64,000 nucleotides of DNA from contig WNNJ02001243.1 of the NCBI GenBank assembly GCA_012934845.2, forward strand, positions 1 to 64,000, given 5' to 3'. Position 1 is the stretch's first letter. Each line of letters starts with the position of its first letter. The notes beneath the pieces were generated by a model. The model was not told the DNA's origin, did not search any database, and was given only the letters and a program-made list of their open reading frames with translations. Shown here piece by piece: positions 1-13,200 of this stretch. The stretch is from Pomphorhynchus laevis (lineage: Eukaryota > Acanthocephala > Palaeacanthocephala > Echinorhynchida > Pomphorhynchidae). The translations under genes were made by a program, and so were the position numbers.

Positions 1-299
1 AGCTTATTATAATATATATTATAAGCTATATATTTTATTTAAAATATATAGCTTATATTAATGATTTGAGTTCTTAAAATTTTTATATCGAATTCAAATA
101 CAAATGTATTTTGTTGACACTTTATTTAATAATGTAAATTGTTAAAATAGTTATTTTGAAACTATTTAAAACTACTTTCGCTCTGTTTGTTTTAATTTTT
201 TGTACTCATTTTGTATTGAAAGTACGATAATTCGCAAAAGGGAAACATTTTCACTTTGTAACTTCATATGTGAGTTTTCTTACGAATGTTATCTTAATG
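1..299. other. AT-rich stretch, no gene seen
   Basis: Begins with a short AT palindrome-like region and holds no open frame or motif that I can name. It would be intronic if the first PYROXD1 exon lies upstream. Confidence 0.5.
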
Positions 300-1620
300 A
301 AGGTCATTCAATATGCTGCTGATATACTAATAGCATCTAACTATCCCAAACTCACTCATAACCAGTGGTCTATACTACTAACATGGTGTACCTCTAAAAT
401 GCATTTAGTTTTGAATGTACTATGTATGATCAGATCAATATGGTTGCTATGGGCTCACCACTTTATCTAACATGTACTTGACTCATTGGGAGAGCGACAT
501 ATACGATCGAATACCTGGACTTTTTAATTAAGACGTTATGTTGATGTCTTATCTTTGGTCTTAGAGTCACAACCGGATCTTGCCTTATTGGACACAATTC
601 TTAACTTTAAAGATGCGTCCATACAGTCAAGCACCACTACTTTTGATGACAAAAATTCTGTAAGTTTTATTGATGTTGCAGTACAGCAACATTATAAAAA
701 TATTCGAACTACCCTCTACATAAAGCCGGGTATATGTTGGCTCCAACCTAACTGGTCTTACGGAAGTTTCGTCTACAAAGTGTCGAGAGCGAGAGCACTA
801 CTGTATCGATCTATGCTAATTTGTTCTTCACACGCAGACGTAATTTCTGAACAGCAAAGGGTCATTAATGTACTTATTTCAAGCGGCTATTCAGAATGGG
901 CAATTAGAAGAGCCCTTCGACTCTTACGTTTGATACGAAGTGGAAGCAGACTGGGCGTCACAGTTCAACAAAAATATTGGACTCGTTTTGCACGCATTAC
1001 TTACATTACCGATGCCGCTTAGAATCGTCTTCACCGTGGTCTCGCTGCATCTACAACTCGAGTTGATATGCTCATAATTCACAAAATACATGCTAATTTA
1101 GCTGCTTTGTTTAAACGAAAGCCCAATTTGGATAATTATACCGTTTATATGATTAATTGTAACGTATGCGAACAGTCATACTTAGGTCAGACGTAGCAAA
1201 AACTTTGCATGTGTATAAAACAACATAAATATTGTCTAAGAAGAGGATACACAAGTTCAGCTATATGTTGTAATCATGCTATGAATACTGATCACGATAT
1301 TAATCGGGATAACGTGTAAAGTATTTGCTATGAAAACGACCCATCACGGAGACTAATCAAAGATGCAATCTGCATCTCCAACCAATCTAATTCAATGCGT
1401 AGAAACAAGTCGAACTGGCAGCTAAATCTTCTAATAACTGGCCATATCACATAAAATTGTATTCTTTGTTGTAAGCACCGACGTCACAGGATACTATGTC
1501 ATTTTTTTATTTCTTTCGTAATCGCTAGTATAAATAGTGGTATTTTTTGTTTTTACTGTTTGCTTGAAAAGGACACTGTGTGTTGAAAGCTTGCAATAAT
1601 AAAGAGAAGAATTTTATATC
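300..1620 (+). mobile_element. Penelope-like element, 3' half: RT end and GIY-YIG endonuclease
   Basis: Damaged + strand remnant. The RT palm is recognisable as VAMGSPL (about 440-460) and YVDVLSLV (about 535-560, a degraded YVDD box), followed by SVSFIDVAVQQHYKN, TTLYIKPG and a region with RARALLYRSMLICSS typical of Penelope proteins. A C-terminal GIY-YIG domain follows at about 1130-1400: VYMINCNVCEQSYLGQT, then SAICCNHAMNTDHDI. The open part is 555-1022, followed by stops. The tail at 1555-1620 ends near GTTGAAAGCTTGCAATAATAAAG-like sequence of the kind seen after Penelope ORFs. This is a different lineage from the other Penelope copies here, which lack this endonuclease in the visible part. 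Confidence 0.75.
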
Positions 1621-1694
1621 ATGTTTATAAAATCATAATAAACTAATATGAAGAACGACATGAATTCAAGTCTACGATAGTAGCTTATTCGAAC

Positions 1695-2012
1695 GCAGAG
1701 TATATTATTTACTATCCATCCATAAAAATTTGCCACTTAAGAGTTTAAATCTATTCTTTATATTATTGTGTTGATTTATATATTTTACTATTTTCAATTT
1801 GATAGTATTTTTTACAGTAACCTAGTTTAAAATATGTATCTATTAAATTATTTAAATGATTTTGAAGAAAGCCAATATCATTACATATTGTTGCAATTCT
1901 TAAAATTTCATTATTTAATGTATTATAGTTAATACTATTTGGTATGCAGGAATGCTCATGCTTATTCTTAGAGAATCCGGGAGTAACATACGAACAAGTA
2001 ACATAGTGCAAT
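1695..2012 (-). mobile_element. Penelope-like element, 3' terminal fragment
   Basis: Minus-strand C-terminal piece, open at 1763-2011: HEHSCIPNSINYNTLNNEIL, then [19 protein letters not shown]. The same tail occurs in the copies at 2510-2630, 6600-6690, 22510-22690 and 47150-47330. The end near 1700 (TTTTTATGGATGGATAG on the minus strand) is shared with those copies. Confidence 0.65.
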
Positions 2013-2239
2013 TACTACGTGATGTCCGTATTATTCACAATTTATGCATTAGTATTAATACTGTCAAAAGGTTTGAAAAAATATACAAAAACCACGCAGA
2101 TTCGTCGTTCGTCAGATAATTATTTAATAATGATTTATTTTGCTTTTGACGGTTCATGACTGTTTGATTTCTCTGGTCTTAAGCCGTATTGTTGATATGA
2201 CAAAGTTGAATGAAACAAAAAAAAACATCTAATCGATGT

Positions 2240-2920
2240 TTATGTAATAAACATCATAATTTTATATTATATTCTTTATCATCAATATTATTTTTATTAA
2301 TAGTAAGGCTTTCTGGATAAATTTGTTCACTTATTGAATAAAAATTATTAGAATTAAATACATATATATTTCATCAATATATGATATATTAAATATATTT
2401 TTTAAACATCTATGAAAAAATTAATATTCTATAAAGCATAAAAATAAGTAAGCTGCGACTGGGCTACTATTACCTTCCATTGGAACTTTATTCTCTTTGA
2501 TTGTATTTTAAATGTATCTATTAAATTATTTAAATGATTTTGAAGAAAGCCAATATCATTACATATTGTTGCAATTCTTAAAATTTCATTATTTAATGTA
2601 TTATATTTTATATTATATGGTATGCATGTGAAGACTCATACAAAAATATGTTTCTTGTAAATTTAAATATGTCATGTTTACGATATAAATTAATATTAGT
2701 TTTAGTTAATGTTAATTTAATGTTTATATCTAGATATACACCTTCTTTATCATTAATATTGGTTTTGTTAAGAATAAGGCCTACTGGGTAAATAAAAATT
2801 GCTAGAATTAAATGCACATATATCATCAATGTATCGAAACATATATTTTATATCTTTATATAATTTAGATTTAGTTTTAAACAGTTATGAACACATTCAA
2901 ATTCTATAAATATATTAAAT
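2240..2920 (-). mobile_element. Two overlapping Penelope-like RT fragments
   Basis: Minus strand. The first piece (about 2240-2490) retains a degraded VPMEGNSSP and DEIYMYLILIIF (palm motifs). The second (about 2509-2920) repeats the C-terminal tail and then the [28 protein letters not shown] region (open at 2608-2829). Both derive from the family that is best preserved at 45.8-47.3 kb. Confidence 0.6.
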
Positions 2921-3013
2921 AATTATTTATTATATATATTTATTTCTATTTATATATCGTATAAAATACGTAGACTCAGTTATCTAATGTGATTTGTACA
3001 ACGTTTTATATTC

Positions 3014-3341
3014 AGAATTTTACATTTACATTCCTTGATATCTTTAGTGAAGTCTGAGGAAGTTTACGCAAGCAGGAAATTGAAGTCTTTAGTGTATTCA
3101 TAAAAATCGGCCTTTGATAACTGCATATGCAATAGAAATTTCACTATAAATTTAAAAATTATATTTTGAGAAATTAACATTAAAATTTCAATTTTTAAAT
3201 TTTAACTTGATATAATTATCAATTGTATAAAATCGTAAATAATTATTTATTATTAATCTTTATTTATATATCGTATAAAATACTTTGATTCAGTTATCTG
3301 ATCCAGTTTGTAAGTAGCTGCTAACATCGTCAAAGAATAAA
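3014..3341 (+). repeat. Dispersed AT-rich repeat, copy 1
   Basis: About 328 bp, nearly identical to 8751-9079 in direct orientation. It starts AGAATTTTACATTTACATTC and ends near GCTAACATCGTCAAAGAATAAA. Its distal half resembles the AT-rich units at 22-31 kb (CGTATAAAATAC..TTCAGTTATCTGATC). No coding content. Confidence 0.7.
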
Positions 3342-3439
3342 CTTCTCTGTTTTGCGATCATTAATTATTTTTACACTCTAGGACAAATAGTTTTGTATTT
3401 TTATCAATATTTGATATTATATAGTTATTTTTTTATTTA

Positions 3440-4180
3440 GTAAGTTCTAAATACATTTTTGTATATTTTTTTGTAACAATTTCTTTTATATTTCTTTGAA
3501 TTAAAGCAAATATATAATATTTCTAATTTTTATTATGGATGTATTCAAGCTTTTATTATCAATTAGATTATCAAAGTCAGTTTATAACGAAATATAGCGA
3601 AATAAATACACCTATTAAATAAATAAACAATAAATAATTAAATAAATTATGATTAATTAAATAATTATTATTTATCAAAATTTAACAGTTTGCAATTTTA
3701 TTAAAGACTTGCACATAAACAGATAAATTGTATTTTAATTTAGATAACAAAATCGCTGGGATATTTCGATGTATCTGAACAATTGTATTATTGGGATTAT
3801 TTTATAATAATTTTAGTTATTTTAAAGATTATAATAATTTACATTAAAAGGATATACATTTTTGTATATCCTTTTGTAACTGTTTCTTTTACATTTCTTT
3901 GAATTAAAGCAAATATATAATATTTATAAATTTTTTTATGGATGCATTCAAGCTTATATGATCAATTATGAACTAACTTATCAAAGTCACTTCATAACGA
4001 AGTATATCGAAATAAATACACCTATAAAATACTTAATATCTTTTTTTTGGATTTTATCTCAATATATCATTGTGTGTAATTGTTTGCTAATAATTTTGGT
4101 ACAAAAATATATAAATTGTATTTTAATTTAGATAACAAAGTCGCTGGAATATTTCGATGTATCTGAACAACCTTTTGCAT
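3440..4180 (+). repeat. Diverged tandem duplication covering an exon start
   Basis: The segment about 3440-3785 (intron end plus first exon bases) recurs at about 3865-4175 with offset 388. Shared landmarks are TTTCTTTGAATTAAAGCAAA, a GGATG[TC]ATTCAAGCTT block and the acceptor plus exon start. Confidence 0.65.
3744..3782 (+). pseudogene. Truncated duplicate of the PYROXD1 exon at 4132
   Basis: Copy of the acceptor and first 39 nt of the exon (ITKSLGYFDVSEQ). It runs into intron-like sequence with no matching donor, so it cannot replace the full exon at 4132. Confidence 0.7.
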
Positions 4181-4251
4181 CTTTACAAGACAAATACAAT
4201 TCTGTAACCGTAATTAACAACACTGTGACAAAACTGAATCCAGAAACGAAG
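4132..4251 (+). CDS. PYROXD1: PYROXD1 exon (first visible)
   Basis: 120 nt, 40 codons, phase 0 at both ends. It reads [15 protein letters not shown] and later [16 protein letters not shown], matching the PYROXD1 segment around ISKILEEFDVEEQ. The acceptor is a T-rich tract ending ATTTAG; the donor is AAG|GTACCG. Its first 39 nt and the upstream intron are also present in a diverged tandem copy at 3744-3782. Confidence 0.9.
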
Positions 4252-7200
4252 GTACCGTATTTTATTGTTGTAAATAACAAGTAAATAAAGTTAATTTTTA
4301 ATTTTAAATTCAGATAAATTGAACCAGATCTCGCAATGTATTTAAAATATATTTAATAATTTTCCGATTCTTACGAAATTAATGTCTAAAGTATAACTAT
4401 ATAATAACAACTATTGATAAAGCTAGTAATAACTTTGTCTTATACAAAAAGCTTTATTATGATATAATGATGAAATAAGTTAATTCTAATGATTTAAATG
4501 TAAATCCAACATATGAACGTAGTGAGTTGAGTTTAGAAACAATTATTACAAGTCATTGTTCTATAATGGATAAAAAGGGTATAAAGGTTGAATCAGATGA
4601 CGAAACGGCAGTCGTCATTTTTTCGCGTCTAGCTTATATGTATTACAAGACATTTACGCGGAATGGTATCATTTGAGTAAATTCATATAGAAGTAAGCCG
4701 ATATATAGATAAGTTGTGCTGATATTTGGCAGTTCTTTCTAGCTAATGATCCTATTTGTTAGAGCTATAGTGCTGATCTAGCACTCTGATGATGTAAATA
4801 GAAATTTTTTAGTACATCATTCACATGATACATTCGTTGATTGCACTCTGCCAGTCCTCCTCTGCATCCAGTAGTGGGAGGAATCTGGCACTGATGGCTC
4901 ATTGTGATGACGAAACGGCATTCGTCATTCTTTCGCGTCGGGCTTATATGTATTACAAGGAATTCACGCGGAATGGTATCATTTGAGTAAATTTTTATAT
5001 TATAAAAAATAATTGATATTATAATTATATTATAAGTTTATATTAATTATAAAAATAATATCAAATTAATAAAGAAATGAATCCAGAAATTACCAAATTA
5101 AAGAAGCTATATAATAGTTTAGTAAAAACTTACTACATTAAAGGATATATTTGATAAAATAAAAAAGAAAATAAAAATAACAAACAATTATAAAAGGAAA
5201 GATAAAATTAATAAAGATATATAAAGAACTTACTAAATTAAAGGATAACTATATAATAACAACTATTGACAAAGCTAGTAATAACTTTGTCTTCATATAC
5301 AAAAAGCTTTATTATGATATACCGATAAAAGAGGTAAATTATAATGATTTAAATGTAAATGCAGCATATGAACGTAGTGAGTTGAGTTTTGAAACAATTA
5401 TGACAAGTCACTGTTCTATAATGAATAAAAAGGGTATAAAGATTGTATCAGATAATAAAACTATACCTATATTATATTGGAATCCGAAATTACATAAAAA
5501 TCCAATAAAACCTAGGTTCATATGTAGTGCGTTAAAATGTACATTAAAACCCCTTTCTGTTTATATGAATATAATACTTAAAGTAATTAAAGCACACTTT
5601 AAACAATATTGTAGGAAAATCGAAATTAATACTGGTATAAAACACTATTTCAGTATTAATTCTACAAAAGAATTTAAGAAGACACAAAAGGAATAAAATT
5701 TAAGAATATAAATACATCCGATTTTATGACGCTTTATACACATCTAGATTTAGTAGATATTAAAGAAGCGTTAGTAAAATTAATTAATCTTATATTCGGA
5801 AAAAGATACATATATATGTTATAATAATTATAACGCATCTAACAAAAATTAAACCATCAAGTAAATATAAATATATGGATAAAATTGAATTAATAGAATC
5901 CTTAAATATTTTGATAAATCAAAATTATTTAAAGTAGGGACATCTATATTTAGACAAGTAAAAGATGTTCCAATGGGTGGTAATAGTAGCCCAATTATAG
6001 CTGACTTGTTTTTAAGCTTTATAGAATATGAATTTGTTCATAACTGTGTAAAAACTAAATCTAAACAATATAAATATATGAAATATATGTTTCGATACAT
6101 TGATGATATATGTGTATTTAATTCTAGCAATTTTTATTCAATAAGCAAACAAATTTATCAGGGTAGCCTTATTTTTAATAATACTAATATTGATTATTAA
6201 GAAGGTATATATCTAGATATGAACATTAAATTAGTCAAGTAAAAGGTGCTCCAATGGGTGGTAATAGTAGCCCAATTATAGCTTACTTATTTTTAAGCTT
6301 TATATTATATGAATTTGCTCATAACTGTGTAAAAACTAAATCTAAACAATATAAATATATGAAATATATGTTTCGATACATTGATGATATGTGTATTTAA
6401 TTCTAATAATTTTTATTCAATTTGTGAACAAATTTATCCAGAAAGCTTCATTGTTAATAAAACCAATATTAATGATAAAGAAAGTATATATCTTGATATG
6501 AACTTTAAATAAACATCAATTAAAACTGCTATTAGTATGTATCGTATAGATGACATATTTAAATTTACAAGAAACATATTTTTGCATGAGCATTCATGCA
6601 TACCATATAATATAAAATATAATACATAAAAGAATTAAATTTTAAGAATTGTAACAATTTGTAACGATATTGTTTTTTTTTAAATTATATAATTTACGTC
6701 TGCAATCTTTGCGCTAGAGTCGATAATTTTATCGCCGAGCTATAGCGTCGATATAATCGGCCTAAGACATGTACTTATTTGGACATATGACCAAGAATAT
6801 TTTAGGTGCTGAGTGGAATGAGTTAATTATTTTAGACTCGTAGAGAAGTCTTTTCTTAGCTCGAAGCCTAGCATACTGATTTCTGCCGAGCATTATACTT
6901 AGAACGATATGTTGTGTCGAAGCGGTATATCTTGTAAAGTCGTTTTTGGCCAAGTTTCAATTCAGAGACAACCATGGAGGTATCCATCGTTTAGTAATCA
7001 TTATACGCTTCTCATGGCAAAGCGATTAGAAATGTGTATCAACTTTTCAGGAATGGTCTGCCATTGCTCATCGATGTCAGCATCATCTATCTCGTTTAAA
7101 ACGAGATAAATGATGCATACTAAACAAGTAATGCTCTACATGGTTCCACATACGCTTAGACAATACAGTTTCGACGTTATCACAAGACTGCATTCCATAT

Positions 7201-10200
7201 ATATATCGACATCAAAAATCAAAATAGAATGATCACTATTACCGATAGAGTTACTATCATACACATTTCGAACGTCATTGAGCTATCGTGACAAGACAAG
7301 ATCTAGTATTGATGATTGAGAAAGTGGTAAACGAGTAGCAAAATCTACATCTTAAAAGAAGTTCATCATGTAAGACGGTACAAAGAGACTTATCAGCTGT
7401 GCACCTTAACTGAAGAGCAGCACAATCAATACCAATTCGATTACTTGGGATATTATAATCTCCGAGTACGATAAATCGGATGTATTTATATTCTTAAATT
7501 TTATTTACTGCAAAAGTTTAATTTTGATAATGATGGTTGCCAAGTATAATTGTATAGTTCATTTGATGTGTGTGTTATAGAAACACACATTGAAAAAATT
7601 GAATATAATTGAATATATTGAATATAATTGTATTCAATATACATGTATATTTGTAAATTCATTGTATTATGTTTATTAAATATTCTCAATTATTAGCTTG
7701 TGAATAGCTCAAAAGTAGATTGACCAATTAGCTTGTCAAGTGATCAACAAGTCCAAATCGCGAGCCGTCTTTTTCCATTTGAATGCATACGATCAGTTGT
7801 GTACACATTACGATCTGGTTTACTAGATCCCAGCGTAAAGCGGAAGGTGTAGGAATTAATAATAGATTAAACCAATTCAGGAAAAATATTAAAATATTTT
7901 CTATATTTTGCAAAACATGTATCTATCGTTCAGTTCCCGTGTAAATAAACGATAACTAATAAAGAGTGACCTCTATGGATTGGACGATCATTTAGAATTA
8001 CGGATTCCGAAGGATAACCAGGGAAGGCATGGTCGCCATAATTGCAATAAATCATTATACGCATGTATCATGTAAACTGAAGTGATATTTAGCTGCTTTA
8101 GTCTATCATAGTAAGGAACGTTGCGAAAACTGCAACATAGCTTGGAAAATCAGTTAAGAATTTTTTTCTAATTGATTTATTTTAGCACGTGTAGAAGGAA
8201 AAGTCGTCGGCGAGGCATACACAATGACAGCATTTACTCTTATCGAAACTGACTCTATGACTTACCTCCATTGTAATGTCTGCTACAGATAAGTACATTG
8301 GAGTTATGGATGTCCTTTTCCCCCGCTCTTGCGGGATATGTGGCTTTCTGGATGATCATTTTGAAAAATGCGATAGAACCCCACACTGTTCTAACTGTGA
8401 AGGAGTCCACCCACCCTGGTCGAGAAAATGTGATTGATTCAAAAGCTACAAGAAACTTCATCTGGTAGCTCAGATGAAGCCAGTCATATTCACCGATGCA
8501 TGTTCCGCCAATAATAACAGTACGATGTCTAACTTATACCTTGTTAAGGCCAAGCACCAATAATCAATGGATCAGATGACCGATTTGATAAAAACCTCAT
8601 ATCAAAGATTAGTGAGGTTCAAAATCCATCTACATCAGTTGTTAAATCTAAAATAGCCTAGAGATCAAAGATACAGATTGCTTCTTCGCCGCAGATCTTA
8701 GCCTTTTTAAAACTTGCAAATATATGGAAATAACTCCACATGTCGAAGCTGGAATTTTACATTTACATTCCTTGATATCTTTAGTGAAGTCTGAGGAAGT
8801 TTACGCAAGCAGGAAATTGAAGTCTTTAGTGTATTCATAAAAATCGGCCTTTGATAATTGCATATGCAATAGAAATTTAACTATAAATTTAAAAATTATA
8901 TTTTGAGAAATTAACATTAAAATTTCAATTTTTAAATTTTAACTTGATATAATTATCAATTGTATAAAATCGTAAATAATTATTTATTATTAATCTTTAT
9001 TTATATATCGTATAAAATACGTTGATTCAGTTATCTGATCTAGTTTGTAAGTAGCTGCTAACATCGTCAAAGAATAAATTAAATTGATTGGTTCTTAATT
9101 TATAACTAAGAGTTATTAATACTAGTTATTAATAAATAGTAATTACTAGTAGTTCTTAATTACTACTAGTTACTTAATTAATTAATTACTCAATTAATTG
9201 AGTGCAATGAACTGATTTCTGGTTTGTTCAATGTTTTAATTTTATTCCCTAACATTTATCAAATTAATTTAGTTTATTTTAATTTTAGCAAGTAGAATGT
9301 GAAGATGGAGTATCCTATTATTATAAACTAAAACTGTGCATTTGTTCAGGTGGCAGGCCAAAGGTATTTATCAGATTTAACGTTTTATTTAATTTTCTTT
9401 ATTTATAAGTTAATAGATAATTCAAATGAACATGTACTTGGATTACGTGACACTGATAGTGCATCATGTCTTTCGGATAAGTTAAAAAACGCAAAGAAGG
9501 TAGCTGTTGTTGGCAATGGGGGTATTGCAATGGAGCTTGCGTAAGTTCCAGAACTATTAAATCTGTTAAAATTAATTACTCAATTAATTGAGTGCAATGA
9601 ACTGATTTCTGGTTTGTTCAATGTTTTAATTTTATTCCCTAACATTTATCAAATTAATTTAGTTTATTTTAATTTTAGCAAGTAGAATGTGAAGATGGAG
9701 TATCCTATTATTATAAACTAAAACTGTGCATTTGTTCAGGTGGCAGGCCAAAGGTATTTATCAGATTTAACGTTTTATTTAATTTTCTTTATTTATAAGT
9801 TAATAGATAATTCAAATGAACATGTACTTGGATTACGTGACACTGATAGTGCATCATGTCTTTCGGATAAGTTAAAAAACGCAAAGAAGGTAGCTGTTGT
9901 TGGCAATGGGGGTATTGCAATGGAGCTTGCGTAAGTTCCAGAACTATTAAATCTGTTAAAATTCAATTTAATTTGATTAGCTAAAATAAGTCTGCGTATT
10001 TATAATTATTTATAAATAATTATAAATAAATAATAATTATTATAAATATAAAGTTAATTTAAAAATAATAGAAATAAAATTTACAAAATAAAAATATATT
10101 AATCTTATAAGCCAATTATTAAATAATTTACGATGTATTAGAGCAAAGATGAGGGCCATCATGAAGAACTGCTATGTTATCAGTTTCGGCCTATATTCCT

Positions 10201-13200
10201 CAACCCAACATAGCACCAAATACTATGATAATGATGTATTTCCTCTGATGAAATTTAATTATCTAGTGAAGATAAGATTATAAGATTATAATTATCTTAT
10301 GATAATTATCTTAATTATCTTATTTAATTATCTTATTAAATGCGTTTTAAAAAACGCATTTAATTAAGATTTATTAATTAAGCTGGTGCCCTCATGATGC
10401 AATTTATAGGTGACAGTTTTTCATTTTCAATTGATGAAATTAAGGTCATTTCAAAATCCATAAAATTTTGTAGGAGAAGCGTACAGAAAATTATTATGAC
10501 TTCTGAATTCTTAATTGATTTATGCTGCATTCATTGATTGTAGTTGTTTTAATTATTTACTCAAGTCACGATCTTAGTGTATCAATAATGTGATCCTCAT
10601 AATCAAATGAATCCCATATTAATAATCCTTATAGTGTATTCCCAGACACTTAATCAAGTCAGTCACACCACAGTTCAATAAACAACTAATTAATCAAATG
10701 CATCAAGTCGTTTTAAATAATGTCATTGTGTATCCATTTGTGATTTCCGTCTATGAATTAAACGGATTCAATTTTTTTATTAATTAATTAAATGGCAAAT
10801 TCATTTAATAAAATAATGATAATAAAATATATATTTGATTATTTATTTAATTAAAATAAATAATTATTATTAATTAATAATTAATTAATTAAATATTCTT
10901 TTAATTTTGTAATATTTCAAAAATTAATTTTTACATCTTATGTTATTGCGACACAAAAACATAAGTTTTGTTATTTTTCCGTTTAAGTAAAATACCCTTT
11001 AAGCATGTGCATTGATTATACTGTAAACCCCATGCATGATTTCATTAAACTAAAATTTCAAAGTTTCATAATTTTCTTTAGTTGACTTAAGATTTAAAGT
11101 TTTAACCTTAAGATGATTTAAACCCGATAGCATATGCAGTTTTATTATTTACTAGCTAAAGTACCCGATTTTATATTTTTACAAGTTGACTTCGACCTTT
11201 GTCGAAACTAAAAAGGTCGTTGAGAATTTTGTAATGACTATAGAGATTTTGATCAAACAAACATTCTTCTTTTTTTATAATCCGCATACGTAAGATATAT
11301 CAACAGGGGTGTGTCCGTTCCTCCTCGTGGTGCCCCTGGGAACTCCTCGCAGTAAGCCAACTGCGGGATGAGCTAAACGCGGATACTATCCTGGTGATAG
11401 ACCTTGCGACATGCCAATCAGGAGGCGTACTTAAATCGTCGCTACCTTAATTCAATTATCAATTCCTTACAAACTCAACACACAGCTAGGGCGTTCAGCG
11501 TAATCGACGCCGCAGGACATGACACCGTTTTGCCGAGAAATTATCAAGGGTTCAAGGTGCAATGACCACGCCAGGACGCAAGTAAACTAGTCCCGAGGCA
11601 GCGAGAGCCATTCTCGAAATCTCGTTGACCGTGGTGACGAGACGTTATCCTGTTGCAGTCTAAGGTATGAGGATTAGTCCGCTGGATCAACACTCGACCA
11701 ATACACCGATACAGTTGAAAGCACTGAATACCAAGCCGCAACGCCAAGACGATAGAAGTAGATCGGTCATCAAGTCGTGTGCCGGCGGATCTGATCGGTG
11801 GTGCTTTAAGGAACGCCCCAGACCACTTTGATGCTACTGTGTTGAGTCCAGCTCGAGATTCAGTTGTCCGTGCTTCGTCGACAAGTCTTCGTTGGCACGC
11901 TTCGTAGTGTTCGGCCATCCACCGTTTTTGAGATATTTGATTAGATGGAATGGTTGTCCGATATTCCGCGCTCCATTGATTTGTGGTATTTTCCCAGTCT
12001 GATTCTGAAGAGCGAAGGGTAAACGGCGGACAGTTCCGTAGCAGTATCTTTTTCAGTTCCATTGTATCGTTGATGGATGAACCGTAAGCAGGAATGGCAG
12101 CTTCCTCTGTCTGGCAAACACCAAGGCCTCCAAGACGGATCGATAAGGTCGCTTGCCTCCAGGCTTCGTTGGGTAGTGGCACATTGAGTATTTCGCTAAA
12201 TATTCTTCGAACTTCAGTGTCGAAAAGTTGAAGCATTTCACATCGAAGAAGGAAGCAATCTTTGAACGCTGAGTGAGCTATGCAAAATCCCGAAGGCGTC
12301 GTATCCGAAAGGATACGTTTGTTGCCGAAAATAAGCTCGCTCTGGCGGTCGTAACAAAGTCGAACAAATAGTAAAATATTCGGTATTTTGCAAGTGACGC
12401 AGCGCAGGCTTGTATATATGCTCAAGCTATTGAAGGCGTTGTAGTAGTCGAGTTTTACCATGGTTTGTTACGACTATCCATGTCACGCATGAACACGCGA
12501 GATGCATATATTGCCGCTTAGATTCAGAGCGTAGTATCGACGCCCAGCTGTATAGGAAGAAAATGATCGGCGAGCGGACCAGATTAGAATTGGCATGCCA
12601 GTTTAGAAGCGATGTGGCTAATTGTAAATCTGACGGCGATTAGATCTGCCGCATAGAATATTAGCAATGCTATCCGGTACCGTTTCCACCAAAAGAACTG
12701 TCATTAGATTTGCCAAAGCCGTGACCAAGTTGCTTGATGAGGCCTCTGCTGAAAATCCTGTGAGATCTCGTAGGTGCATTGGGCTTAAGTCGTCAGAACC
12801 ACCGTCGGAAGAGGGCGGGAAAACATAAAGAGCGCAGTAAAAATGCGGCGGTAACAACATGGCCGCAATCGAGAGGGTAAGGCAAATGTGGGCAATCGGT
12901 AGATACTTTTCTTGGGGGCCTTTTTTTGTAGAGTTGTAGTTGTGTCTGCAACACAAGATATGAGGCCCGAGTCCATGCATGCAGTACGAACAGCGCCGCA
13001 AATGTCGCCGTTCTTAATTTTTCAGAAATCTTTCGGCGTAGTTGATCCACAGAGGATTTATTCTTTGTGATGTTGCATCGGTAATGTTCCCTCAGAAGGG
13101 AATTGGTGGTGGGCGAAAGTAACTCGAATCTTCGCAGATAGAGAGGGATGAAAGGGCGTACTCTCATTAGGCTAAGGCACTCGAAGCGCAATTTTAAAAA

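Larger units (their letters stand above)
9181..9960 (+). repeat. Exact 390-bp tandem duplication with two PYROXD1 exons
   Basis: 9181-9570 and 9571-9960 are identical by eye. Each contains intron flank, exon of 75 nt, 46-bp intron, exon of 131 nt and donor. The breakpoints lie in AATTAATTACTCAATT-type sequence upstream and CTGTTAAA downstream. Confidence 0.95.

Noticed and set aside
1-4131. First exon of PYROXD1 with the N-terminal GGGIAG motif.
   Set aside because: Scanning the + strand showed no GxGxxG-coding stretch with a donor in the right phase; it is probably upstream of the window.
12785-13191. Several overlapping minus-strand frames as distinct proteins.
   Set aside because: They are alternative frames of one degraded LINE; only the segment with the [11 protein letters not shown] block has homology.
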